From Pyrinomonadaceae bacterium (GTDB lineage: Bacteria; Acidobacteriota; Blastocatellia; Pyrinomonadales; Pyrinomonadaceae), in contig JAVEDP010000023.1 of the NCBI GenBank assembly GCA_030841085.1, forward strand, positions 1 to 64,000: a stretch of 64,000 nt of DNA. Reading direction: 5' to 3'. Positions 48,640-59,073 of the stretch are shown piece by piece. The translations under genes and the position numbers were made by a program. The notes below the pieces were generated by a model. That model was given only the letters and a program-made list of their open reading frames with translations, searched no databases and had not been told where the DNA came from. Each line of letters begins with the position of its first letter. Position 1 is the first letter of the stretch.

Positions 48640-48936
48640 ATGTCTACAAAACTTTATGTTGGTAACCTCTCGTTTGAAACGTCGAGCAACGACCTCGAAA
48701 CTCTGTTCGCGAAAGCGGGCACGGTGCAAAGCGTCTCTTTGATCGAAGATCGCGAAACCGGTCGCTCACGCGGCTTTGGCTTCGTCGAAATGCAGACCAA
48801 AGAAGAAGGCGACGCAGCGATTGCGCAGTTTAACGGCACAGAATTGGCCGGGCGCACGTTGAAGGTCAACGAGGCCAAACCCCGCGAAAATCGCAACGGC
48901 GGTGGCGGTGGCGGCTTCGGCGGTTCGCGCTACTAA
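48640..48936 (+). CDS. RNA-binding protein, single RRM plus Gly-rich tail
   Basis: [20 protein letters not shown] (RNP2), RGFGFVEM (RNP1), [12 protein letters not shown]. Confidence 0.95.
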   Translation: MSTKLYVGNLSFETSSNDLETLFAKAGTVQSVSLIEDRETGRSRGFGFVEMQTKEEGDAAIAQFNGTELAGRTLKVNEAKPRENRNGGGGGGFGGSRY

Positions 48937-48959
48937 AACGCGAGTTACAAGTTCTAACG

Positions 48960-48993
48960 GCCTCCGGCGAATTATTGCCGGGGGCTTTTTTTT
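48960..48993 (+). terminator. Rho-independent terminator of RRM gene
   Basis: gcctccggcgaattattgccgggggcttttttttg. Confidence 0.9.
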
Positions 48994-49134
48994 GCTACAC
49001 AGCCTGGTCCGCGCTGACCTTTAAGCATACGTAAGGACAAAAGATTGCAACAAAAAGCGCATTGGTTTGACGCTTTCCATGGGCACGCTGCTTGCTCCAC
49101 TTAACAGCGAATCGAGATTCGAAAGGGGAATTGA

Positions 49135-49470
49135 ATGAGTACGAATATTGGATTTCAAAAGATGAAGCGGTCGCTGGCAATAGTTGCGATGTTGCTGACT
49201 TTGGTTTTCGCGATGGAGCCGATTTTGTCGATACAGCCGACCGTCTCAGCTCAAACAGTAACAAGACGCCGCGTTCGCGTTCGCCGGCATCGTAGTTTCT
49301 GGCAGAAGCACCGTGACAAGCTTACGGTTGCCGGAACGACTGTGGCAGGCGCAGGCATCGGCGGAATTGTTGGTGGCAAGAAAGGCGCGCTCATTGGAGC
49401 TGGCGCGGGTGCAGGCAGCGGCGCCCTCTACACCTACAAACTACGTAGACGACATCGCCGCCGTTATTAA
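49135..49470 (+). CDS. Glycine-zipper secreted hypothetical protein
   Basis: GTTVAGAGIGGIVGGKKGALIGAGAGAGSGALYTYK; SD gaaagggga. Confidence 0.7.
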   Translation: MSTNIGFQKMKRSLAIVAMLLTLVFAMEPILSIQPTVSAQTVTRRRVRVRRHRSFWQKHRDKLTVAGTTVAGAGIGGIVGGKKGALIGAGAGAGSGALYTYKLRRRHRRRY

Positions 49471-49490
49471 TTGCGACATTGGTTTTGATA

Positions 49491-49525
49491 AAAGGCGTTT
49501 GCGCTCGCGCAGACGCCTTTTTTTT
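49491..49525 (+). terminator. Rho-independent terminator
   Basis: aaaggcgtttgcgctcgcgcagacgcctttttttt. Confidence 0.9.
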
Positions 49526-49601
49526 CGTCAAATGACGCAAAGCACGAGTCGTGCAGTACCGTGTTGCGCGCGGGCGCGACCAATCAAGGCGCGTAGAATT
49601 C

Positions 49602-49723
49602 AGAACCGCGAGCGGTAGCGACCGGATGCTAGCGCAGCTTTGACCGTAAAGAAACGTGCGCGACCACCACCGTTCTCTTGAGGGCGTTGATGCACACATC
49701 CGGTCGCTGCCGCTCGCGGTTCT
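49602..49723. repeat. 26-bp near-perfect inverted repeat (agaaccgcgagcggtagcgaccggat / atccggtcgctgccgctcgcggttct)
   Basis: Arms 49602-49627 and 49698-49723. Confidence 0.88.
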
Positions 49724-49988
49724 GCAACGGGATCCTGGTCACGTCGGGCCGAGGGAACTCCGCGACCAATCCTTGCAACTTGATGACTTTTTGACTTCTT
49801 TTGCTTGAAGCCCGCCGATTTCCATAAAGCCTTAACCCGCCTCAAGTCTGACTCAAGAATTTCTCAAGCCCCATCCATAAAGTGTGCAGCGTGGATTATC
49901 GCTTAGCACTGACTAATCTTTGTGGCACGGCCGTCCGGCGCGTCCGTGACATCTTTTTTTTCGCCGCTCCAAAGGAGTTGCTCAACAA

Positions 49989-52900
49989 ATGAAACCGACT
50001 GCAAAACGGAACCGGCGCTTTAACGCCATGAACAGAGTTAACCAGAAGCCCGCGGCTTCGCAATTCTCCAAATTTATTTCTTGTCGCGCGCTTAATTCTT
50101 TTGGCGTGTTGATTACTTTGGTTTGTGTTCTGGCCTTATTGGGCGTCGCGTTTGTCGCGTTGCCGAGCGTACACGCTTCAAACCCGAATGCGGGCTCAAT
50201 CGGATTAACTTCCAGCCCCGTCACCTGGCAGGGAACAGCAACAGCGGGGGGCGCTATTGGCGATCCGCTCCTGGGACTCGTGACGTCGGAAGATATGTGC
50301 ATTGAAGGTACGTCGTGCGACACGTTCACACTGACTATTAGCGGCACACCAGCCGACTGGATTAATGCTAAGAAAATAGTCCACGTGCATCTTGGCTGGA
50401 CAATACCGGTGCAGGATTTTGATCTTTACATTCACAAGGGCGACTTGAATGGCCCCATCGTGGCCGACTCAGGAAACGGCGCGACTAATGGAATTTTGGG
50501 AAGTGAAGATGCTGATCTCGATCCCAGCAGTCCCTCTGTTGGCACCGGCACGTTTGCAGTTCACGTTGTTTACTGGACCGCGACGGCGGCGGAACAATAT
50601 ACGGCAACTGCAAGTGTTGCGAACGCAGCGGCGCCACCGCCTCCGGGACCGACGCCAACGCCTGCAACTGAACCCGCGGGTACTCCGCGTTTCTTCAATT
50701 ACCTTGCTCCTGTTGGCGTCGCAGACGATGCCGGTGAGCCTTCGATTGGCGTGAACTGGAAATCCGAAAGAGTCAATGGCGGCATTCCGGATGGCGGAAC
50801 AGTCAATTACTTTGGCGGCTTCCTGCCCTACATGTTGCGCGTACATTTCAACGATACGTTCACGCCCGCAAAAGCTTCCTGGGAAAAGAAAGCTTTGACG
50901 GTGGCCACTGCGCCACGCCTGGCCGGCGATCCAATCATGTTCACCGATCACCAGACCGGTCGGACTTTCGTTTCGCAGGAGTACGGTCTTACGCCGGTCG
51001 GTTCGACGATGGAATACACTGACAATGATGGCGATACCTTCACGCCCAGTCAGGGTTCTGGCGCGCCTTCAGGTATAGACCATCAGACGGTTGGCGGTGG
51101 TCCATACCATGCTCCGGTTCCAACCGGGGCCAATCCGCTTTATCCAAATGGCGTCTGGTACTGTTCGCAGTCGATAGCGGACGCAGTTTGTTCGCTCAGT
51201 CTCGACGGCGGCACGACGTTTGGTCCAGCAGTTCCCATGTACACGTTGGCGGACTGCGGCGGCATTCACGGCCACATTAAGATTGGCCCTGACGGCACGG
51301 CTTATGTACCGAATGTCGGTTGCGGTGACAACCAGGCGCTGGTTATTTCGGAAGATAACGGCGTGACCTGGGCTGTTCGCAAGGTGCCAACATCAGCAGC
51401 GTCCGATCGCGATCCATCTGTTGCGGTGGGCTCGGACAGCACCGTTTACTTTTCTTATCAGAACTCTGATGGCCATTCCCACGTTGCCGTTTCGCGCGAC
51501 AAGGGATTGAACTGGGAAAACGACACCGACCTCGGCGCCCAGCTTGGAATCAAGAACAGCTTGTTTCATGCGGCGGTTGCCGGCGATGGCGATCGGGCAG
51601 CGGTGGCGTTCTTTGGCACGACGACCGGCGGGTCAGACTACGATCAGCCGGCGTTTACAGGTATCTGGTATCTCTATATCGCTACTACCTACGACCGAGG
51701 CAAAACCTGGTGGACGCAGAACGCAACGCCGAATGATCCGATCCAACGTGGCGGCATCTGCACCACCGGTGCTTGTCGCAATCTGCTCGATTTCTTTGGC
51801 GCAGATATCGACAAAGAAGGCCGTGTGCTGATTGGCTACGAAGATGGTTGTATTAGTCGCGCGTGTATTACTAATCAGAAGTCTTACGGCCTGCCGGCCA
51901 TAAACGACTTCATTGCCAAAGGAGCGATCTCGCGGCAAATGGGTGGCAAGCGAATGTTTGCTGCTTACGATCCGCCCGCTGGTCCGGTGGCTCAGCCGCC
52001 CGTTGTGCCATTGCCGCCGGGAGCTGGAATTTCCTGCGAGAGTTTGGTAGCGCAGGACCCAACCGGCGACGCGAATAATCCGGAAGCACCGTTGACGGGT
52101 AGTCCCGACAATTACGACATCACCGCTGTAAATTTCAATTTGAGCGATGACAAGCAGTCGTTGGTAACCACCATCACGCTGAAGAATTATTCGGCAGCAA
52201 CGCCGGCGCCGGCGACGCTTGGTGGCTATTACCGTGTCGTATGGGCCACTGGACAAAAGACCGCGGCGGGTACTCCGAAGTACTACGCGACGGATGTAAC
52301 GACCGATCCAACTGGTTCGTTTTACACCTATGGCGAATACAACGCCGGCGACAATGCGTTCGTTGGTTCGGCTACCACCACAACCGGCACAACGACGGAA
52401 GGCGCAAATGGGACTTTGTCAGTCAACGTCCCGCTCAGCGCGCTCGGCAACCCTGCCATTCCCGTAAAGACGACGACCGACTTGCCGGCGGTAATTGAAC
52501 CTTACGCGATCGTGTTCGCGCATCTGGAAGTGGTCAGCTTTCTCGCCGCGGTTGAGCGCGCGCCGGATTATGGCTTCTTCGGTAATAGTTGGGCCGTTTG
52601 CGTGCCGCCGCCGCCGCCGACGACTGAGTGTCTCGACGACAGCGATTCGCGCATCAGTTATTCCGACGGTTGGCATTTGGTAAATGCGACCAACGCCAGC
52701 GGCGGACACTTCCGCTTCCACACAGGCAAATCTCCTGACCATTCGGCGAGTTTGACTTTCAACGTGGCGGCAGGGAAGACCGGCAAGCTGACCTACTACT
52801 ACGGCACCAGCACCAAGGGCGGCACCGCCGACGTCGTGCTTGACGGAGCAACGCGTTCCGTCAGTTACAGCGGATCATCGGGTGGCATCAAGGATCCGAT

Positions 52901-53339
52901 ATTTGGATCGAAGATTGAATTTGCCAACCTGGCGGCAGGAACGCACACGCTGGTAATTAGGAATATGAGCGACGCGGTCTATGTAGATGGCTTCTGTTTG
53001 GAGAGTTCCAGTTCAAACAGCCGGCCGGCATCGGGCCCGGGCGCAACAACCAGCAGTAACAACAACCTGAGCGCAGGCCAGCAACTGCTGAACAACCTGC
53101 CTATAGCAACGAACGCAACGGCAATTTCGCTGGTCGCAGTGTCCAGCAACAATCTGCCGATCAAACTGGCGCTGATCAGCCCAACAGGAGCAGTGCTGCA
53201 GATGGCAGACAGTGTCAACGGCGTGGCAGTAATCAATGCGCCGGTAACTCAATCCGGGACCTACATCGTCAAGACCGTTAACTTAAGTCTTGGCCCAGTG
53301 CAGGTCTGGACCGCAGCGACGCCTACGGTCAAGCGGTAA
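49989..53339 (+). CDS. Large secreted protein with Asp-box/BNR sialidase-like beta-propeller repeats
   Basis: Signal peptide; SEDNGVTWAVRK, SRDKGLNWEND, YDRGKTWWTQ Asp-box motifs. Confidence 0.75.
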   Translation: MKPTAKRNRRFNAMNRVNQKPAASQFSKFISCRALNSFGVLITLVCVLALLGVAFVALPSVHASNPNAGSIGLTSSPVTWQGTATAGGAIGDPLLGLVTSEDMCIEGTSCDTFTLTISGTPADWINAKKIVHVHLGWTIPVQDFDLYIHKGDLNGPIVADSGNGATNGILGSEDADLDPSSPSVGTGTFAVHVVYWTATAAEQYTATASVANAAAPPPPGPTPTPATEPAGTPRFFNYLAPVGVADDAGEPSIGVNWKSERVNGGIPDGGTVNYFGGFLPYMLRVHFNDTFTPAKASWEKKALTVATAPRLAGDPIMFTDHQTGRTFVSQEYGLTPVGSTMEYTDNDGDTFTPSQGSGAPSGIDHQTVGGGPYHAPVPTGANPLYPNGVWYCSQSIADAVCSLSLDGGTTFGPAVPMYTLADCGGIHGHIKIGPDGTAYVPNVGCGDNQALVISEDNGVTWAVRKVPTSAASDRDPSVAVGSDSTVYFSYQNSDGHSHVAVSRDKGLNWENDTDLGAQLGIKNSLFHAAVAGDGDRAAVAFFGTTTGGSDYDQPAFTGIWYLYIATTYDRGKTWWTQNATPNDPIQRGGICTTGACRNLLDFFGADIDKEGRVLIGYEDGCISRACITNQKSYGLPAINDFIAKGAISRQMGGKRMFAAYDPPAGPVAQPPVVPLPPGAGISCESLVAQDPTGDANNPEAPLTGSPDNYDITAVNFNLSDDKQSLVTTITLKNYSAATPAPATLGGYYRVVWATGQKTAAGTPKYYATDVTTDPTGSFYTYGEYNAGDNAFVGSATTTTGTTTEGANGTLSVNVPLSALGNPAIPVKTTTDLPAVIEPYAIVFAHLEVVSFLAAVERAPDYGFFGNSWAVCVPPPPPTTECLDDSDSRISYSDGWHLVNATNASGGHFRFHTGKSPDHSASLTFNVAAGKTGKLTYYYGTSTKGGTADVVLDGATRSVSYSGSSGGIKDPIFGSKIEFANLAAGTHTLVIRNMSDAVYVDGFCLESSSSNSRPASGPGATTSSNNNLSAGQQLLNNLPIATNATAISLVAVSSNNLPIKLALISPTGAVLQMADSVNGVAVINAPVTQSGTYIVKTVNLSLGPVQVWTAATPTVKR

Positions 53340-53381
53340 CGGGAAAGCGGCAGGCGGCTTTGTCGGGAGCCGCAAGCTGCG

Positions 53382-53439
53382 AAAGGATTCAGCGCAGTCA
53401 GTGACGAGCGATCGTCATCGATTGCGCTGAATCCTTTTT
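53382..53439 (+). terminator. Strong long-stem terminator
   Basis: aaaggattcagcgca-gtca-gtgacga-gcga-tcgtcat-cga-ttgcgctgaatccttttt. Confidence 0.92.
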
Positions 53440-53496
53440 GTTGTGCGGGAATTCGGAAGTTGAGCAGCTTTGCTTAAGAGTGATGGGCCATTTGAA

Positions 53497-53676
53497 GTTC
53501 GGCTTTGCCGTCTGAGTTGACTTCGTCGGTGGTGGCTCTGCTCCGCCGCGCAGATGCCCTTTATGTTTTTGGGCTATGCCCTTGGCCTAGCCGAAACCAG
53601 GGGCATAGCCCCGAAAAAAATTTGCGGCTGTCGGCGGGGCAGAGCCACCGCCGCACATCAGACGGCGTAGCCGAAT
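53497..53676. repeat. Compound palindromic element (copy 6)
   Basis: gttcggctttgccgtctgagttg ... cggcggggcagagccaccgccgcacatcagacggcgtagccgaa. Confidence 0.9.
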
Positions 53677-53715
53677 TCCTCGAAGCACCTTAGTGTATGG
53701 CTAAATTGAAACTGG

Positions 53716-55674
53716 TTAGAGGGTGTCTACTTCACGCTCGGCGAGATTAGCGACTGCTGTAACCAGCTCCTCAGGTTGAACTGGTTTTGGAACAAAAATA
53801 TTGAAGCCCGCAGACAGCGCTCGGGTCCTATCTTCAACGCGAACGTACGAGGTGAGCGCAACCGCAGGTATCTGGCGCGCGCTATCTTTCTCAGCTTGCC
53901 GTAGTTTGCTGATAAGTGAATAGCCATCTTCATCAGGCATTGCTAGATCGGAAACCAACACATCAGGCGTGTACCACTCGAGCACCTCGAGTGCTTCGCG
54001 CACTGATCCTGCAGGTTGAACTGATGCGTTCGATTCCTCCAGCATCACGCTGAGTATCAGAAGGGTGTCGGGATCATCATCAACCAGGAGCACGCGCACG
54101 CCGTCGAGCCGCGGCACAACTGAAACGCTGGTCGCTTCACTCCTGGATGCGAGACCTCCGCTGACGCCTTCGCGCGGTGAGCTGCGTTTATGCGACGGTG
54201 CCAGCGGCAACTTGATAATGAAAGTCGCGCCTTTGCCTGCACCTTCGCTCGCGGCTTTTATGGTGCCGCCGTGAAGCTCAACCAGCTGGCGCACAATCGA
54301 CAGTCCTAAACCAAGCCCGCCGTGTTCGCGCGTGCTGGTGCCGTCGGCCTGGCGGAAACGATCAAATATGAATGGCAAAAACTCCGGACTGATGCCTTGT
54401 CCCGAATCGCTCACGCAAAGCCGGGCAAAACGTTCCGCCCGTTCGACGTGGACGTCAATGTGTCCACCTTCAGGGGTGAACTTGATCGCGTTTGCCAGCA
54501 AGTTCCAAACGACTTGCTGCAGGCGGTTGGAATCACCAATCGTGTGCCGCGCTGATGGATCGAGCGTCACTGCCAGGTGAATGTCTTTTGCGTCCGCAGC
54601 TAACTGCACTGAATCGATCGCGGCGTTGATTACCGCCGACAGATCCACGGGTTCGTTATTCAACTTGAGCTTGCCGGTAATCATACGCGAAACGTCGAGA
54701 ATGTCTTCAATCAGCTGGGCCTGTGATTTGGCGTTGCGCTCGATGGTTTTCACGGCGCGGGCGATAGTGGCTTCATCAAGCCGGCCGCTAAGAAGCAGGT
54801 GCGACCAGCCGATAATCGCGTTGAGCGGAGTTCGTAGTTCGTGCGAGACCGTCGCCAGAAACTCATCCTTCATACGATTAGCGACCTGTGCTTCAGAGCG
54901 GGCCATCTGCTCTCGCACCAGGGCCGCGCGCAACGCCTCTTCGGCGCGGACGCGTTCCTGGATTTCTTTTTCCAGGGATTTTGCTTTCTGTTGGAGCTGA
55001 ACGATCGCGCGCAAACGCGCATCAGGATCCGATACTCCGGGATAGCTCTCTGTTGGGATCACGCGCGAGTGGGCCGTGCACACCTCACCATGCGAACTGA
55101 CGAATTGCTCGCCGGCAAATCCGTTCATTGGATAAGCGCAGAAAAGCGAGAATGAGTGTGCATTCTGTAATTCGTTCCAGAGCTCCTCGAGCCGGATCGC
55201 TCCCGAATAATTACCTTCCGCCCAAAGCAACGCGACCATCTCGCCAAATGCGCGCACGCGCGCGCGCCCATCGGTCACGCTGGCAATGATGTCGCCGATT
55301 ACTTTTTTGAAGCGTGTCGGTTCTGGCGACCCGTCCACCATGAACTGCGACAGCGTGTCGGATGCGTCGAGCGAAAGATACTGGCCGGTGCTTCGGGCCG
55401 CCGTCAGGTCGAGTCCATTTGCTTTAAGTAATTCGTCGAGGCCGGTGCGATGTCCCTCGGTGGCAATAACGATTGCGGCATCGTTCGACTTGATTGCGGA
55501 ACCGATGAAGCCGCTCAATGAATTCAACAGGAAGCCGTCTGTGTCGTAAAACTGAACGAAGTGGTCCGTGTCGCTCATGGCGGACCAATGCGAATCAGGA
55601 GCGAAGTTGAGTTTCGCAATATCCAGACGACTCATCTCGATAACTTCGTCAACGGGTTTTTCCGTATCGTTCAT
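53716..55674 (-). CDS. Hybrid sensor histidine kinase: MEDS sensory domain, HisKA, HATPase_c, REC
   Basis: FVQFYDTDGFLLNSLSGFIGSAIKSNDAAIVIATEGH (MEDS); TVSHELRTPLNAIIGW; FDRFRQADGTSTREHGGLGLGL; LLVDDDPDT...VSDLAMPDEDGY. ORF track extends to 55791; start MNDTEKPVDE (about 55674) is plausible. Confidence 0.9.
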   Translation of the reverse strand: MNDTEKPVDEVIEMSRLDIAKLNFAPDSHWSAMSDTDHFVQFYDTDGFLLNSLSGFIGSAIKSNDAAIVIATEGHRTGLDELLKANGLDLTAARSTGQYLSLDASDTLSQFMVDGSPEPTRFKKVIGDIIASVTDGRARVRAFGEMVALLWAEGNYSGAIRLEELWNELQNAHSFSLFCAYPMNGFAGEQFVSSHGEVCTAHSRVIPTESYPGVSDPDARLRAIVQLQQKAKSLEKEIQERVRAEEALRAALVREQMARSEAQVANRMKDEFLATVSHELRTPLNAIIGWSHLLLSGRLDEATIARAVKTIERNAKSQAQLIEDILDVSRMITGKLKLNNEPVDLSAVINAAIDSVQLAADAKDIHLAVTLDPSARHTIGDSNRLQQVVWNLLANAIKFTPEGGHIDVHVERAERFARLCVSDSGQGISPEFLPFIFDRFRQADGTSTREHGGLGLGLSIVRQLVELHGGTIKAASEGAGKGATFIIKLPLAPSHKRSSPREGVSGGLASRSEATSVSVVPRLDGVRVLLVDDDPDTLLILSVMLEESNASVQPAGSVREALEVLEWYTPDVLVSDLAMPDEDGYSLISKLRQAEKDSARQIPAVALTSYVRVEDRTRALSAGFNIFVPKPVQPEELVTAVANLAEREVDTL

Positions 55675-55943
55675 CCAAACCCTCCGCACGCTTTGCCGCT
55701 TAACCTCTAATGGGCAACTTTGCATTGCCCGATCAGGCGCTGTGATTCTACCAATCGGACGCTCTTTTGCCTTCATTCGCGGCGCAGGCAAATTATGGAA
55801 TTTGTGTGTTCGAAACGCGCGCCGAGTGTTCCGATTTAAATTGTTACGTAACTATTACCTCCGTCCTTCGCCTTTGGGACTACGATGCAGCTTCCCCTTC
55901 AACGACAAAAAGTGGTCAACGCGGTTTGCCTCGGAGGTCAAAC

Positions 55944-57422
55944 GTGAAGGTTCTATTAGTTAATCCGGAGTTTCCTGATACCTACTGGAGTTTTCGACAT
56001 GCGCTGCCGTTTGAGCGCAAGCGGTGCGCATTTCCGCCACTCGGGCTGCTGACTGTGTCGGCGTTATTGCCGAAACAATGGGAGCGCCGATTGGTGGATT
56101 TGAATGTGCGCGCGCTGCAAACGTCGGACATTCAGTGGGCCGACATGGTTTTTGTTACCGGCATGCTGGTGCAAAAAGAATCGGTGCACGCCGTTGTCCA
56201 GCGTTGTAAAGCGCTGGGTAAACGAGTTGCGCTCGGTGGTCCATACGTGACGACCACGATCGAAAACTTGCCGGAGGTGGACCATGTCTTTCTGGGCGAA
56301 GCTGAAACGACTCTGCCTCAGTTCATTGAGGACCTGGAGAAGGGAACTCCGCAGTGTTCCTACAAAGCAGTTGAGCGGCCGCCACTTGCGCTGACGCCCG
56401 TTGCTGACTTTCATCTCGCCGAGCTCAAGCATTACAGCTCGATGTCGGTGCAATACTCGCGCGGTTGTCCTTTCAACTGCGAGTTCTGCGACATCATCGA
56501 AATTTATGGCCGCGTGCCGCGCACAAAAAGTAATCAACAGATCCTTTCCGAGCTGGATGCGCTCTTGCAGCTTGGCTGGCGCGGCACGGTCTTCATCGTT
56601 GACGACAACTTTATCGGTAACAAGAAAAATGTGCGGCGGCTCCTGCCGGACCTGGCGGCGTGGCAGGAAAAGCATGACCATCCTTTTTCGCTATTGACGG
56701 AAGCAAGCGTGAATCTCGCCGACGACACTGAACTGCTGCGCGATATGCAGCGCGCCGGGTTCACGCGCGTGTTTCTGGGCATTGAAACTCCGGCGGAAGA
56801 GAGTCTGAAGGAAGCCCAAAAATCGCAGAATCGCGGCAACTTACTCGAGTCAGTCAAGAAGATTCAGACGCACGGGATGGAAGTCATGGCCGGCTTCATC
56901 GTTGGTTTTGATAACGATCCGGACGACATCTTTGAACGGCAAATCAACTTCATCCGCGAGAGCGCAATTCCACTGGCGATGGTCGGATTGCTAACCGCGC
57001 TACCCGATACACAGCTGTGGCGCCGACTGGAAAAAGAAGGACGCTTGCTGGGTGAGAGCAGCGGCAACAATACGAATTGCTCGCTAAACTTTGTTCCAAA
57101 AATGGACGCCGCTCTCCTGGTTGCCGGTTATCAATCTATCATGCGAACGATTTACAATCCGAAGGAGTATTACCAGCGCGCACTCGATTCCTTGAAACGT
57201 ACGCCCGTCCCGAAATGGGATCCTAAAGAGATTCGTTTGTTCCGAGACCTCGCCTCGTTTGTGCGGTTGCTCCTCAAGCTGGGCGTACTTGATCGCGAGC
57301 GCCGAGAGTTCTGGCGCTTCTTTGCGAGGGCCGCGAAACATCGCGACCAATTTGCCGCTTCGATGCGATTGGCGGCAATGGGCTATCACTTCCGCAAGTT
57401 GAATGAGGCGTACACGGAATAA
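55944..57422 (+). CDS. B12-binding domain radical SAM protein
   Basis: [40 protein letters not shown] (CxxxCxxC); GTG start at 55944 within ORF 55767..57422. Confidence 0.9.
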   Translation: MKVLLVNPEFPDTYWSFRHALPFERKRCAFPPLGLLTVSALLPKQWERRLVDLNVRALQTSDIQWADMVFVTGMLVQKESVHAVVQRCKALGKRVALGGPYVTTTIENLPEVDHVFLGEAETTLPQFIEDLEKGTPQCSYKAVERPPLALTPVADFHLAELKHYSSMSVQYSRGCPFNCEFCDIIEIYGRVPRTKSNQQILSELDALLQLGWRGTVFIVDDNFIGNKKNVRRLLPDLAAWQEKHDHPFSLLTEASVNLADDTELLRDMQRAGFTRVFLGIETPAEESLKEAQKSQNRGNLLESVKKIQTHGMEVMAGFIVGFDNDPDDIFERQINFIRESAIPLAMVGLLTALPDTQLWRRLEKEGRLLGESSGNNTNCSLNFVPKMDAALLVAGYQSIMRTIYNPKEYYQRALDSLKRTPVPKWDPKEIRLFRDLASFVRLLLKLGVLDRERREFWRFFARAAKHRDQFAASMRLAAMGYHFRKLNEAYTE

Positions 57423-57516
57423 GGCAAAATTTCGGCGCCGGCTCCATTTTGCCTGATATATTCCCCGCTCTCGCCAAGGCATACCAGTTGCTCATCGACG
57501 AGCATAGGAGAAATTT

Positions 57517-58290
57517 ATGAAAACAAATCGTACACAGAGATGGATAGGCGCGGGAATGTTTGGGTTCCTGATGCTATTTGCCGGCGCCGGTCTTAGCCTG
57601 ACGGCCCAGGCTCAATATCCGCAGGATGACCGCTACCGAAATCAAAATCGACGCGGGCGTAACTGGGATAACTATGGCAACTATGGCGGCTCGTTTGATT
57701 TGCGCCAGACGGCGCTCAACGCCGGCTACAACGAAGGTCTGAGGGACGGAACCGCAGCGCGACAGCGGAATAGGAATACCGACTTTCAAAGCCAAAGCGC
57801 TTACCGGAGAGCCACGAAAGACTACAGTTCACGTCTTGGAGATCGTGGATTGTATCAACGGTATTTTCGTGAGGCTTACCAAACCGGATTCAACGATGGC
57901 TTTAACCCGCAAGGCGTCGGCTACGATCCCTACAACAACAATGATCCCTACAACAACAACAATCGCAATCGCAACCGCGATTGGAACCGCAACAACAATG
58001 GAGATTGGAACAATAATCCGAATCGCCACGGACGCAATTGGGGTCAATACGAGAATTACGGCGGTAATAATGACCTGCGGCAGACGGCGCTGAATGCCGG
58101 CTACAACGAAGGCATCAAGCAAGGCCGCAACGATCGCAACCGCAATCGCAATAGCGACTTCCGCAACAATAGCGCGTACCAGAACGCCACGACTGACTAC
58201 AGCTCAAGGCTGGGAGATCGTGGACTCTATCAACGGTACTACCGTGCGGGCTATGAGAACGGTTATTACGATGGGTTGAACGGGAACTAA
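57517..58290 (+). CDS. Secreted hypothetical protein with internal ~85-aa duplication and Asn/Arg-rich linker
   Basis: DLRQTALNAGYNEG...DYSSRLGDRGLYQRY(F/Y)R repeated; NNNRNRNRDWNRNNNGDWNNNPNRHG linker. Confidence 0.8.
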   Translation: MKTNRTQRWIGAGMFGFLMLFAGAGLSLTAQAQYPQDDRYRNQNRRGRNWDNYGNYGGSFDLRQTALNAGYNEGLRDGTAARQRNRNTDFQSQSAYRRATKDYSSRLGDRGLYQRYFREAYQTGFNDGFNPQGVGYDPYNNNDPYNNNNRNRNRDWNRNNNGDWNNNPNRHGRNWGQYENYGGNNDLRQTALNAGYNEGIKQGRNDRNRNRNSDFRNNSAYQNATTDYSSRLGDRGLYQRYYRAGYENGYYDGLNGN

Positions 58291-58398
58291 GCCTGTAAGA
58301 GGAATAGAAACACAAGCACGGATCTGCGCGGGACAATTGCCTGGTAGTCAGGCGGTTGGTTTTGCGGGATCCGTGTTCTTCTTTAGCTAGGTCTGATT

Positions 58399-58686
58399 TT
58401 AGAGCGGGGCGTGTTCGCGGGCAGCCATCTGCTTAACTTTCTTCAGCTCCGGTCCCTTGATTCCAAAGTACGTGGCCATCTGCATAATCTGTCTCGGATC
58501 AACGAAGTCCTTCCGGTCCGAGCAGAACTTTTCCAGCGCCGGACCAAACTCGCGACAGGTCATCGTCTTCGGTAGTGGCAACCCGAGCAGACAAGTTCCG
58601 TCTTCACGGAACTGCACGCAGAATTCACAAACTCTCAATAGGGCTTCTTTCTTGAAGGATGATTGAGCGGTTAAACCCAGCGTCAA
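58399..58686 (-). CDS. Small Cys-containing hypothetical protein
   Basis: VCEFCVQFREDGTCLLGLPLPKTMTCREFGPALEKFC. Confidence 0.65.
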   Translation of the reverse strand: MTLGLTAQSSFKKEALLRVCEFCVQFREDGTCLLGLPLPKTMTCREFGPALEKFCSDRKDFVDPRQIMQMATYFGIKGPELKKVKQMAAREHAPL

Positions 58687-58692
58687 TCTGCA

Positions 58693-59073
58693 TCAGTGAC
58701 CGACTGGTATTCTTTGAAAGCGGGCCTTGCCTTCCGTGTCCTGCCAGGAAATGTCCAGAACATAAGGCCTGACCGCGCCGGCTACAACTCTCAGCCGCTG
58801 CAATTGATCGTGCGCGGCGGGAACTATTTTTCCATTTATCCAGGTCTTGTGAGAGAGCACAACGTTCTCTTTGGCGCGTACCTGGGTGAGCGCCTCGAAT
58901 TTAATATGCGCTTGCGAAGGACCGCCACCTGGAGTTTCTTCGTCTTTCAAGAATACTGTCAACACTTCAACGCCTTTAAGTGCATGATCAGTTGCGTTGG
59001 TCAATTCCAAATGCAAATCCGACTCAGTCTCTAGAAATTTAATCGTAAAAGGTTTTTCAGCAGTACCGATCAT
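58693..59073 (-). CDS. Hypothetical protein
   Basis: Open frame overlapping the upstream XRE gene by ATGA. Confidence 0.65.
   Translation of the reverse strand: MIGTAEKPFTIKFLETESDLHLELTNATDHALKGVEVLTVFLKDEETPGGGPSQAHIKFEALTQVRAKENVVLSHKTWINGKIVPAAHDQLQRLRVVAGAVRPYVLDISWQDTEGKARFQRIPVGH

Noticed and set aside
53716-55791. Full-length start at 55791 for the hybrid kinase
   Set aside because: The N-terminal ~39 residues look like upstream non-coding translation; MNDTEKPVDEVIEMSRLDIAKL is a more natural start.
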